Program-made: the position numbers and the translations under genes | Notes under the pieces: generated by a model | The model's input: only the letters and a program-made list of their open reading frames with translations | What the model was told of the DNA's origin: nothing | Database searches by the model: none | Part shown: positions 37,772 to 49,260 of the stretch, piece by piece | Position numbering within the stretch: position 1 is the first letter of the stretch | Layout: every line of letters starts with the position of its first letter | Source of the DNA: Pseudoips prasinana | Taxonomy: Eukaryota > Arthropoda > Insecta > Lepidoptera > Nolidae | Length of the DNA: 64,000 bases | Assembly: GCA_951640165.1 (NCBI GenBank) | Contig: OX621266.1 | Span: 7,440,001 to 7,504,000 of the forward strand | Direction: 5' to 3'

Positions 37772-40700
37772 AAATTGATAAAATTGTGTGATGAATTACT
37801 GTTTTCTAAAGAAATGTTCCCGAGCTTAGGTGCAATTTTGTTGTTAAGATTTTGTATGAAAATAAACTATAATGCCAATTTTTTGACGTTTCTGTCGTCC
37901 GATTACCGCGAACGGGGTGTCCAAGGACGCGCCTTAACAAAGGCTATACAGAAACGATCAAAAAAGGAGATGTGTTCTTGAAAAAAAATTGAAATTTGGT
38001 CTCAAAACCTGTTTTTGAACCAAATTTTTTGCCGAAATATGGGTTATTCATTTTGCAATTGCAATTAACACTAAAAACCGATTTGCACTTTTGCGTGTAA
38101 ATTGCTAAGAAAATACGGGAAAATCAATTTTCTTTAATTTTCTTGGGGCCAGAAGAACATTTTATTTCATGCCTACGCGTTAGGTATAGTCAGATTACAA
38201 ATAACAATACAAAAATATTAAGTGTAAAGGCTAAAATTGATAAAATTGTGTGATGAATTACTGTTTTCTAAAGAAATGTTCCCGAGCTTAGGTGCAATTT
38301 TGTTGTTAAGATTTTGTATGAAAATAAACTATTATGCCAATTTTTTGACGTTTCTGTCGTCCGATTACCGCGAACGGGGTGTCCAAGGACGCGCCTTAAC
38401 AAAGGCTATACAGAAACGATCAAAAAAGGAGATGTGTTCTTGAAAAAAAATTGAAATTTGGTCTCAAAACCTGTTTTTGAACCAAATTTTTTGCCGAAAA
38501 ATGGGTTATTCATTTTGCAATTGCAATTAACACTAAAAACCGACTTGCACTTTTGCGTGTAAATTGCTAAGAAAATACGGTAAAATCAATTTTCTTTAAT
38601 TTTCTTGGGGCCAGAAGAACATTTTATTTCGTGCCCACGCGTTAGGTATAGTCAGATTACAAATTACAATACAAAAATATTTAGTGTAAAGGCTAAAATT
38701 GAAAAAATTGTGTGATGAATTACTGTTTTCTAAAGAAATGTTCCCGAGCTTAGGTGCAATTTTGTTGTTAAGATTTTGTATGAAAATAAACTATAATGCC
38801 AAATTTTTGACGTTTCTGTCGTCCGATTACCGCGAACGGGGTGTCCAAGGACGCGCCTCACCGAGGGCTATACAGAAACGATCAAAAAATGCGTAAAGTT
38901 CTTGAAAAAAAATTGAAATTTGGTCTAAAAACCTGTTTTTGAACCAATTTTTTTGCCGAAATATGGGTTATTCATTTTGCAATTGCAATTAACATTAAAA
39001 ACCGACTTGCGCTTTTGCGTGTAAATTGCTAAGAAAATACGGGAAAATCGATTTTCTTTAATTTTCTTGGAGCCGGGAGTACATATTTCATGCCTACGCG
39101 TAAGGTATAGTCAGATTACAAATTACAATACAAAAATATTAAGTGTAAAGGCTAAAATTGATAAAATTGTGTGATGAATTACTGTTTTCTAAAGAAATGT
39201 TCCCGAGCTTAGGTGCAATTTTGTTGTTAAGATTTTGTATGAAAATAAACTATTATGCCAATTTTTTGACGTTTCATTCGTCCGATTACCGCGAACGAGG
39301 TGTCCAAGGACGCGCCTCACCGAGGACTATACAGAAACGATCAAAAAATGCGAAAAGTTCTTGAAAAAAAATTGAAATTTGGTCTAAAAACCTGTTTTTG
39401 AACCAAATTTTTTGCCGAAATATGGGTTATTCATTTTGCAATTGCAATTAACACTAAAAACCGACTTGCGCTTTTGCGTGTAAATTGCTAAGAAAATACG
39501 GGAAAATCGATTTTCTTTAATTTTCTTGGAGCCGGGAGTACATATTTCATGCCTACGCGTAAGGTATAGTCAGATTACAAATTACAATACAAAAATATTA
39601 AGTGTAAAGGCTAAAATTGATAAAATTGTGTGATGAATTACTGTTTTCTAAAGAAATGTTCCCGAGCTTAGGTGCAATTTTGTTGTTAAGATTTTGTATG
39701 ATAATAATCTATTATGCCAATTTTTTTACGGTTCTTTCGTCCGATTACCGCGAACCGGGTAACCAAGGACGCGCTTCACCAAGGGCTATACAGAAACGAT
39801 CCAAAAATGCAAAATGTTCTTGAAAAAAAATTGAAATTTGGTCTAAAAACCTGTTTTTGAACCAATTTTTTGCCAAAATATGGGTTATTGATTTTGCAAT
39901 TGCAATTAACACGCAGAATGGACTTGCGCTTTTGCGTGTAAATTGCTAAGAAAATACGGGAAAATCGATTTTCTTTAATTTTCTTGGAGCCGGGAGTACA
40001 TATTTCATGCCTACGCGTTAGGTATAGTCAGATTACAAATAACAATACAAAAATATTAACTGTAAAGGCTAAAATTGATAAAATTGTGTGATGAATTACT
40101 GTTTTCTAAAGAAATGTTCCCGAGCTTAGGTGCAATTTTGTTGTTAAGATTTTGTATGAAAATATACTATTATGCCAATTTTTTGACGTTTCTGTCGTCC
40201 GATTACCGCGAACGGGGTGTCCAAGGACGCGCCTTAACAAAGGCTATACAGAAACGATCAAAAAAGGAGATGTGTTCTTGAAAAAAAATTGAAATTTGGT
40301 CTCAAAACCTGTTTTTGAACCAAATTTTTTGCCGAAATATGGGTTATTCATTTTGCAATTGCAATTAACACGCAGAATCGACTTGCGGTTTTGCGTGTAA
40401 ATTGCTAAGAAAATACGGGAAAATCAATTTTCTTTAATTTTCTTGGGGCCAGAAGAACATTTTATTTCATGCCTACGCGTTAGGTATAGTCAGATTACAA
40501 ATAACAATACAAAAATATTAAGTGTAAAGGCTAAAATTGATAAAATTGTGTGATGAATTACTGTTTTCTAAAGAAATGTTCCCGAGCTTAGGTGCAATTT
40601 TGTTGTTAAGATTTTGTATGAAAATAAACTATTATGCCAATTTTTTGACGTTTCTGTCGTCCGATTACCGCGAACGGGGTGTCCAAGGACGCGCCTTAAC

Positions 40701-42421
40701 AAAGGCTATACAGAAACGATCAAAAAAGGAGATAAGTTCTTGAAAAAAAATTGAAATTTGGTCTAAAAACCTGTTTTTGAACCAAATTTTTTGCCGAAAT
40801 ATGGGTTATTCATTTTGCAATTGCAATTAACACTAAAAACCGATTTGCACTTTTGCGTGTAAATTGCTAAGAAAATACGGGAAAATCAATTTTCTTTAAT
40901 TTTCTTGGGGCCAGAAGAACATTTTATTTCATGCCTACGCGTTAGGTATAGTCAGATTACAAATAACAATACAAAAATATTAAGTGTAAAGGCTAAAATT
41001 GATAAAATTGTGTGATGAATTACTGTTTTCTAAAGAAATGTTCCCGAGCTTAGGTGCAATTTTGTTGTTAAGATTTTGTATGAAAATAAACTATTATGCC
41101 AATTTTTTGACGTTTCTGTCGTCCGATTACCGCGAACGGGGTGTCCAAGGACGCGCCTTAACAAAGGCTATACAGAAACGATCAAAAAAGGAGATATGTT
41201 CTTGAAAAAAAATTGAAATTTGGTCTCAAAACCTGTTTTTGAACCAAATTTTTTGCCGAAATATGGGTTATTCATTTTGCAATTGCAATTAACACTAAAA
41301 ACCGATTTGCGCTTTTGCGTGTAAATTGCTAAGAAAATACGGTAAAATCAATTTTCTTTAATTTTCTTGGGGCCAGAAGAACATATTATTTTGTGCCCAC
41401 GCGTTAGGTTTAGTCAGATTACAAATTACAATACAAAAATATTTAGTGTAAAGGCTAAAATTTAAAAAATTGTGTGATGAATTACTGTTTTTTAAAGAAA
41501 TGTTCCCGAGCTTAGGTGCAATTTTGTTGTTAAGATTTTGTATGAAAATAAACTATTATGCCAATTTTTTGACGGTACTTTAGTCCGATTAACGCGAACG
41601 GGATTTATAGGGACGCGCCTCACCGAAGGCTATACAGAAACGATCAAAAAAGGAGATGTGTTCTTGAAAAAAAATTGAAATTTGATCTCAAAACCTGTTT
41701 TTGAACCAAATTTTTTGCCGAAATATGGGTTATTCATTTTGCAATTGCAATTAACACTAAAAACCGATTTGCGCTTTTGCGTGTAAATTGCTAAGAAAAT
41801 ACGGTAAAATCAATTTTCTTTAATTTTCTTGGGGCCAGAAGAACATTTTATTTCATGCCTACGCGTTAGGTATAGTCAGATTACAAATAACAATACAAAA
41901 ATATTAAGTGTAAAGGCTAAAATTGATAAAATTGTGTGATGAATTACTGTTTTCTAAAGAAATGTTCCCGAGCTTAGGTGCAATTTTGTTGTTAAGATTT
42001 TGTATGAAAATAAACTATTATGCCAATTTTTTGACGTTTCTGTCGTCCGATTACCGCGAACGGGGTGTCCAAGGACGCGCCTTAACAAAGGCTATACAGA
42101 AACGATCAAAAAAGGAGATGTGTTCTTGAAAAAAAATTGAAATTTGGTCTCAAAACCTGTTTTTGAACCAAATTTTTTGCCGAAATATGGGTTATTCATT
42201 TTGCAATTGCAATTAACACTAAAAACCGATTTGCACTTTTGCGTGTAAATTGCTAAGAAAATACGGGAAAATCAATTTTCTTTCATTTTCTTGGGGCCAG
42301 AAGAACATTTTATTTCATGCCTACGCGTTAGGTATAGTCAGATTACAAATAACAATACAAAAATATTAAGTGTAAAGGCTAAAATTGATAAAATTGTGTG
42401 ATGAATTACTGTTTTCTAAAG

Positions 42422-42422
<1 letters not shown>

Positions 42423-42452
<30 letters not shown>

Positions 42453-45282
42453 TTTTTGAAAAAAGTACACATTTAAGTTTTTGACATTTTTGCCAAACTG
42501 CACAGCAGTTTGTCGGCAACGTTCTCGCTCTGTTTACATTTTTATTACTTAACTGCTAGGTATTCAGTTCAGTATGCAATGCTAAAGTAAGGAAGTATAC
42601 AAGATAGAATATAAGATAGAAAGATGTTACAACTAAGTTTATACAATACAAAGTAAAGGAAGAAATAAGATTTATTTTAAAATACATACAGATATGCCAT
42701 ATTGAATTAATCAAGAATTAATAATATTCATTTACCAGTGTGGGTGATGTTAGGTACATCAACCACACTAGCAAATAAATATTATATTTTTGAAGGTTGT
42801 ACAAGTTGAGGATAGATCTACTACTTTTGTTGTTTACTAAATAGTTGTTCTCACGGGCAAAGTGATAAATAATGCTTTCTCAGTATTTTTTTAAATTGGT
42901 ATTTAGACTTAGTATTGGTTACTATGTCACAGGGTAATTCATTTAATAAAGTTGGCGTTAACCATTTCATAGTTCTCTTACCATAATAATTAACTATTTT
43001 AGGTATATTAAGCTTATTTTTCTTAGCCATACGGGTTGGGTAGTTATGCACTCTTTTATTTTTATGCGTTATATTATTGTGTTGTTCGAGTAAAACTGTC
43101 ATTTTGGTTATAAGTTGTATTGGTAAGATATTGCAGATTTTAATATTGACTTTATTTTTTACTTTTGGATCTACTAACATTTTTAAAAATCGGATTTGTA
43201 ATGATCTTATTTTGTTTACATGTGTATTGAATGTAAGTCCATAACCACCCAGCCCGTAGCTGATAATGGAGTCTACTAGAGCATAGTATAACATATACAA
43301 AGTGCCTTTCTTTACAATAGGCTTTAGTGTCCATAGCTTTCCCAAGATTGAGCGTAATCTATTACATACGACATCTATGTGAGGTTTCCATGAGAAGGTG
43401 TTATCAATGGTCAGGCCAAGATATTTATATGTAGTTACTTGCTCTAAATTCTCGCAACTACAGTTTATTTTATTATTATGGAGACATTCGTATGAGTGAC
43501 CTTTTATTGTGATAATTAAATTTTTAACGTGAGTGTATGGTGAATATATTGGCATACATTTTGTTTTGTTTATATTAATGATTATTCCATTGTCATGAGC
43601 CCATTTCACTATGTTGTCAAGATCCTCTTGCAGTTTTTGTTGTATTATGTGTATATCTTTGTTACTGTATATGAGACAAGTATCGTCGGCATACATATAA
43701 GATGTAGAATTTTTTATTACATTGCGCATACTATTTACATGCATTATGTATCCTATCGGCCCATATACTGAGCCAGTGGGTACACCGTATTTGATCTCAC
43801 AAGGTTGACTTTGTGCACCACATACTGTAACTTTAAGGTACCTTTGGGATAAGTATGCGCGGAACCATTTATTGATTGGACCTCGAAGCCCACATTCATC
43901 CATTGCCTGTAACAGTGTCTGGTGGTCCAGGGTGTCGAAGGCCTTTTTAAAATCGATATATATGACTACTACGATTCTTTGTTGATCTAGAGCATTATTA
44001 ATATCGTCAGTGAATCTATTTAATGCAGTTGCTGTGCTTCTATTTGGTCGAAAACCATGTTGTATTTCGTTAATTATGTTGTGTGATTCTAAGAAGGTTG
44101 ATATTTGACGCATAATAATTTTTTCTACTATTTTATTTATCGTGTTTAGGATGGCTATAGGTCGGTAATTTCGATAGTCAGTATGTGCGCCCTGTTTGAA
44201 AATCGGTCTAATTAGAGCTATTTTAAGTTCTGGAGGATAAACACTATTTTGTATGCAGAGATTAATGAAGTGAGCTATTATTGGGCTTATTTGTAATTTA
44301 ATTTGCTTTAGATCTCTAACCCTTATCAAGTCGGATCCCGGGGTCTTGCAGCTATCAAGCCTGCTTATTACATTTACTACCTCTAGAGTAGTTATTTTTT
44401 TAAAACGGAAGCTAACATTACTACTTTGAACATATGAATCTCTATTTAGAAAATGTGTGTTACATTGGTGCTTTATGTCCTCTATTTCCTTGGTAAATGT
44501 TTGACTAAAATTATAGCAGATAATGTCTGGGGATCCCCGACTAGATAGGTGCTTTTTTATTACACTGTCCACCGAGGGTTTGTATTTTCCTAGCCAATGA
44601 TTTAAATTATGCCATATTTTACGAATGTCTCCTTTACATGTCTCAATCATGTTACGTCTATATTTATCTTTAGCCATATTTACAAGTTTTTGAGTTTTAT
44701 TTCTACACCTTGTGTATTCTAATCTTAAATTATTATTATTTGGTTCAGCCTTCCATTGCTTAAACAAATAATCTTTGTGCTCTAATTTCTTTTGTAATGA
44801 TTTATTTACCCATGGTTGTGGGTCCCGTTTTTTTGTTGTAATGTGTAATAAACAAGACTTGTAGATATGACCGAAGATCATATTTAATTTGTTGTATAAT
44901 TCAATAGGGTTATTTAACGTTATTAAGTCAGACCAGCTAACCTCTGCTAATTTTTGTCGAATTAGTTTATTATTGTATCTGGTTTGTGTATTTTGAAAAT
45001 GTTTGTTTTTATCAATACGCACTGTAAGTCCCGTTAGGTAGTGGTCGGAGATTGTGGTGTGAGTCGTGTACACACGGAGATCCGTCGCGCGGCCGTTGCC
45101 AGTCCGAATGAAGACGTGGTCGAGGCAACTCGATACTCGTCGCTCCTGAAACACTGCTTCCCGCGTCGTTTCATAAATACCACATTGTAGTCCCAGCCCG
45201 GATAACATATTCAAATACTGGTTTGCTGTTGCGTCTATTTTTCCGGCAATTATGTTTATGTTGCAGTCTCCAACTATGATAA
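42423..45282 (-). mobile_element. 5'-truncated non-LTR retrotransposon (CR1/Jockey type), copy 2
   Basis: This is the same element as at 31,263, truncated at the same base of the endonuclease domain and inserted in the same S1 word, so it arose by duplication of the host satellite and not by a second insertion. The poly(T) at 42,423 is about 25 bases and nearly uninterrupted. Outside the tail and one TA run the two copies look almost identical by eye, so the duplication is recent. Confidence 0.9.
42851..45282 (-). CDS. ORF2 of retrotransposon copy 2: partial endonuclease plus full reverse transcriptase frame (5'-truncated)
   Basis: One uninterrupted frame runs from the truncation at about 45,282 to the stop at 42,851. 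The remaining endonuclease holds VGDCNIN near the 5' end and SDHYLTGL about 56 residues after the first methionine-region. A linker follows, then the reverse transcriptase with YRPIAILN, QHGFRPNRST, DFKKAFDTLDH, GVPTGSVYGP and YADDT near residue 505. The C-terminal region has KYLGLTIDN, YGLTFNTHVNKIRSLQIRFL and WLTPTLLNELP and no RNase H signature. An ATG-led start for the original protein is absent because the 5' part is lost; the first in-frame triplet near 45,214 is TTG. The frame is intact but the element has no promoter, no ORF1 and only part of the endonuclease, so it is probably dead as an autonomous element. It could still be transcribed from neighbouring DNA. Confidence 0.9.
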
Positions 45283-48200
45283 TATGTTCCCGAGCTTAGG
45301 TGCAATTTTGTTGTTAAGATTTTGTATGAAAATAAACTATTATGCCAATTTTTTTACGGTTCTTTCTTCCGATTACCGCGAACGAGGTGTCCAAGGACGC
45401 GCCTCACCGAGGGCTATACAGAAACGAAAAAAAAATGCGAAAAGTTCTTGAAAAAAAATTGAAATTTGGTCTAAAAACCTGTTTTTGAACCAAATTTTTT
45501 GCCGAAATATGGGTTATTCATTTTGCAATTGCAATTAACACTAAAAACCGACTTGCGCTTTTGCGTGTAAATTGCTAAGAAAATACGGGAAAATCGATTT
45601 TCTTTAATTTTCTTGGAGCCGGGAGTACATATTTCATGCCTACGCGTTAGGTATAGTCAAATTACAAATTACAATAAAAAATATTTAGTGTAAAGGCTAA
45701 AATTGATAAAATTGTGTGATGAATTACTGTTTTCTAAAGAAATGTTCCCGAGCTTAGGTGCAATTTTGTTGTTAAGATTTTGTATGATAATAAACTATTA
45801 TGCCAATTTTTTTACGGTTCTTTCGTCCGATTACCGCGAACCGGGTAACCAAGGACGCGCTTCACCAAGGGCTATACAGAAACGATCCAAAAATGCGAAG
45901 TGTTCTTGAAAAAAAATTGAAATTTGGTCTAAAAACCTGTTTTTGAACCAATTTTTTGCCAAAATATGGGTTATTGATTTTGCAATTGCAATTAACACGC
46001 AGAATGGACTTGCGCTTTTGCGTGTAAATTGCTAAGAAAATACGGGAAAATCGATTTTCTTTAATTTTCTTGGAGCCGGGAGTACATATTTCATGCCTAC
46101 GCGTTAGGTATAGTCAGATTACAAATTACAATACAAAAATATTAAGTGTAAAGGCTAAAATTGATAAAATTGTGTGATGAATTACTGTTTTTCAAAGAAA
46201 TGTTCCCGAGCTTAGGTGCAATTTTGTTGTTAAGATTTTGTATGAAAATAAACTATTATGCCAATTTTTTGACGTTTCTGTCGTCCGATTACCGCGAACG
46301 GGGTGTCCAAGGACGCGCCTTAACAAAGGCTATACAGAAACGATCAAAAAAGGAGATATGTTCTTGAAAAAAAATTGAAATTTGGTCTCAAAACCTGTTT
46401 TTGAACCAAATTTTTTGCCGAAATATGGGTTATTCATTTTGCAATTGCAATTAACACTAAAAACCGATTTGTGCTTTTGCGTGTAAATTGCTAAGAAAAT
46501 ACGGTAAAATCAATTTTCTTTAATTTTCTTGGGGCCAGAAGAACATATTATTTCGTGCCCACGCGTTAGGTTTAGTCAGATTACAAATTACAATACAAAA
46601 ATATTAAGTGTAAAGGCTAAAATTGAAAAAATTGTGTGATGAATTACTGTTTTTTAAAGAAATGTTCCCGAGCTTAGGTGCAATTTTGTTGTTAAGATTT
46701 TGTATGAAAATAAACTATTATGCCAATTTTTTGACGGTACTTTAGTCCAATTAACGCGAACGGGATTTATAGGGACGCGCCTCACCGAAGGCTATACAGA
46801 AACGATCAAAAAAGGAGATGTGTTCTTGAAAAAAAATTGAAATTTGATCTCAAAACCTGTTTTTGAACCAAATTTTTTGCCGAAATATGGGTTATTCATT
46901 TTGCAATTGCAATTAACACTAAAAACCGATTTGCGCTTTTGCGTGTAAATTGCTAAGAAAATACGGTAAAATCAATTTTCTTTAATTTTCTTGGGGCCAG
47001 AAGAACATATTATTTCGTGCCCACGCGTTATGTATAGTCAGATTACAAATTACAATACAAAAATATTTAATGTAAAGGCTAAAATTGAAAAAATTGTGTG
47101 ATGAATTACTGTTTTTTAAAGAAATGTTCCCGAGCTTAGGTGCAATTTTGTTGTTAAGATTTTGTATGAAAATAAACTATTATGCCAATTTTTTGACGTT
47201 TCTGTCGTCCGATTACCGCGAACGGGGTGTCCAAGGACGCGCCTTAACAAAGGCTATACAGAAACGATCAAAAAAGGAGATGTGTTCTTGAAAAAAAATT
47301 GAAATTTGGTCTCAAAACCTGTTTTTGAACCAAATTTTTTGCCGAAATATGGGTTATTCATTTTGCAATTGCAATTAACACGCAGAATCGACTTGCGATT
47401 TTGCATGTAAATTGCTAAGAAAATACGGGACAATCGATTTTCTTTAATTTTCTTGGAGCCGGGAGTACATATTTCATGCCTACGCGTTAGGTATAGTCAG
47501 ATTACAAATTACAATACAAAAATATTAAGTGTAAAGGCTAAAATTGATAAAATTGTGTGATGAATTACTGTTTTTCAAAGAAATGTTCCCGAGCTTAGGT
47601 GCAATTTTGTTGTTAAGATTTTGTATGAAAATAAACTATTATGCCAATTTTTTGACGTTTCTGTCGTCCGATTACCGCGAACGGGGTGTCCAAGGACGCG
47701 CCTTAACAAAGGCTATACAGAAACGATCAAAAAAGGAGATGTGTTCTTGAAAAAAAATTGAAATTTGGTCTCAAAACCTGTTTTTGAACCAAATTTTTTG
47801 CCGAAATATGGGTTATTCATTTTGCAATTGCAATTAACACTAAAAACCGATTTGCACTTTTGCGTGTAAATTGCTAAGAAAATACGGGAAAATCAATTTT
47901 CTTTAATTTTCTTGGGGCCAGAAGAACATTTTATTTCATGCCTACGCGTTAGGTATAGTCAGATTACAAATAACAATACAAAAATATTAAGTGTAAAGGC
48001 TAAAATTGATAAAATTGTGTGATGAATTACTGTTTTCTAAAGAAATGTTCCCGAGCTTAGGTGCAATTTTGTTGTTAAGATTTTGTATGAAAATAAACTA
48101 TTATGCCAATTTTTTGACGTTTCTGTCGTCCGATTACCGCGAACGGGGTGTCCAAGGACGCGCCTTAACAAAGGCTATACAGAAACGATCAAAAAAGGAG

Positions 48201-48590
48201 ATGTGTTCTTGAAAAAAAATTGAAATTTGGTCTCAAAACCTGTTTTTGAACCAAATTTTTTGCCGAAATATGGGTTATTCATTTTGCAATTGCAATTAAC
48301 ACTAAAAACCGATTTGCACTTTTGCGTGTAAATTGCTAAGAAAATACGGGAAAATCAATTTTCTTTAATTTTCTTGGGGCCAGAAGAACATTTTATTTCG
48401 TGCCCACGCGTTATGTATAGTCAGCTTACAAATTACAATACAAAAATATTTAGTGTAAAGGCTAAAATTGAAAAAATTGTGTGATGAATTACTGTTTTCT
48501 AAAGAAATGTTCCCGAGCTTAGGTGCAATTTTGTTGTTAAGATTTTGTATTAAAATAAACTATTATGCCAATTTTTTGACGTTTCTGTCG
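45283..48590 (+). repeat. Satellite S1 array, block 8, plus orientation (~7 monomers)
   Basis: Landmarks lie at 45,703, 46,161, about 46,623, 47,085, 47,544, 48,006 and about 48,468. Up to about 47,734 it belongs to the duplicated superunit. The last monomer carries GTCAGCTTAC and GTATTAAAATAAAC and ends at GACGTTTCTGTCG, exactly as at 14,720. Confidence 0.97.
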
Positions 48591-48893
48591 AAAACATAAC
48601 TCGAAAATAAAACAAAATATGTGTAGTGAGTGCAATCGGAATCAAACTACCAGGCGTGCATAGAAACACAGAGGTATGTCAAACAATTTCTAGCGTAAAT
48701 CAGAATCAGCTGTGCTGTGTTAGTACGGATGTTCGTTATATCGATAAAAATACTTGTCGATATATTGAATGGTATATTATTTTACGATCAAGATTAAAAT
48801 GATGGTATTTCGGTATGAGATTTTGTGTATAGGTAGGCTTAAGGAGACCGTATATGCCCCTTAAGTTACGTTCACTCTTTCTGTTACACGTTG
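48591..48893. other. Non-satellite spacer between S1 and S3, copy 2 (~302 bp)
   Basis: It is the same sequence as 14,721-15,023 at an offset of 33,870, with the same S1 edge on the left and the same S3 edge on the right. I recognise no gene. Two copies this similar, 34 kb apart and with identical borders, point to a segmental duplication that includes the last S1 monomer and the start of S3. Confidence 0.88.
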
Positions 48894-49042
48894 TATAAAG
48901 TAACTTTGTTTTCATTATAATATACATATATATTTCTAAAATCTACCCTAAACAATAGTTTCTGTGTACTTTGTACTGAAAACATAGTTTTTGGTCATTT
49001 ACTTACTATTTTTACATAGTGCATATAGTTTTTATAGTTCTA

Positions 49043-49122
49043 ATATCAAAAACTCAAAGAAACGCATCCGCCAACACCCTATTTGCGGTTGTAAGACACA
49101 GGGTCTTTGAGTTTTTTGATAT
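49043..49122. other. S3 hairpin enclosing the first box-like segment (representative)
   Basis: The left arm ATATCAAAAACTCAAAGA (49,043-49,060) and right arm TCTTTGAGTTTTTTGATAT (49,104-49,122) are reverse complements apart from one extra T. The 43-base loop reads AACGCATCC...CCAACACCC...TTTGCGGTTGTAAGACAC, a degenerate version of the shared box (about 25 of 40 positions match the second S3 box by hand count). The structure is repeated in every S3 monomer. The long stem could form in RNA or as a cruciform. Confidence 0.8.
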
Positions 49123-49210
49123 AATCTCTAACTTTCTACTACAAATTCTAGTTTTTTTGTGATATCTAATTATTTTTCTACTCTACCTTAATCTGTTTAT
49201 TTACTCACCG

Positions 49211-49260
49211 GTTAGCTCTCGTCGAGACGCATCTAACGACACCGCATACACGGTGATAGC
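49211..49260 (+). other. S3 second copy of the shared satellite box (representative)
   Basis: The segment begins GTTAGCTCTCGTCGAGACGC and contains GACACCGCATACACGGTGAT. It aligns without gaps to the S2 box read on the minus strand: TAG-TCTCG-C-AG, ACGC-TCT, CGACACC and ATAG are shared in order. No strong flanking inverted repeat is seen, only CACCG against CGGTG. Confidence 0.75.

Larger units (their letters stand above)
34128..42422 (+). repeat. Satellite S1 array, block 7, plus orientation (~18 monomers)
   Basis: S1 resumes at ATGTTCCCGAGC. Landmarks lie at 34,548, 35,006, about 35,468, 35,930, 36,389, about 36,851, 37,313, 37,775, 38,237, 38,699, 39,158, 39,617, 40,075, 40,537, 40,999, about 41,461, 41,923 and about 42,385. 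A 3-monomer unit of 1383 bp repeats (35,006-36,388 and 36,389-37,771), each with one type C box (GGTACTTTAGTCCAATTAACG). Type B boxes lie at about 34,680 and 39,740. The end is interrupted by the second retrotransposon copy in CTAAAGA. Confidence 0.97.
41811..47734. repeat. Duplicated superunit segment with retrotransposon, copy 2
   Basis: This is the partner of 30,650-36,574. It differs by a longer pure poly(T), the intact reading frame of the element, and a patch near 46,005-46,055 (GAATGGACTTGCGC then GGGAAAATCG) that matches 39,918 instead of its partner at 34,850, which looks like a gene-conversion tract between monomers. Confidence 0.9.

Noticed and set aside
42423..45282. Copy 2 as an independent insertion of the same retrotransposon.
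   Set aside because: Identical truncation point, target word and flanking monomer variants show duplication of a single insertion.
302..48212. Dozens of near-identical 61-68-codon frames in S1 (KLCDELLFSKEMFPSL...) as a gene family.
   Set aside because: They start at TTG, have no conserved ATG at that position, shift or stop in type C monomers, run through the non-coding box, and are explained by satellite homogenisation. No codon-level constraint is visible by eye.
49211..49260. The shared box as a tRNA-derived promoter (A box TAGCTCTCGTCGAG).
   Set aside because: There is no B box (GGTTCGA-type) at the right distance and no tRNA fold.
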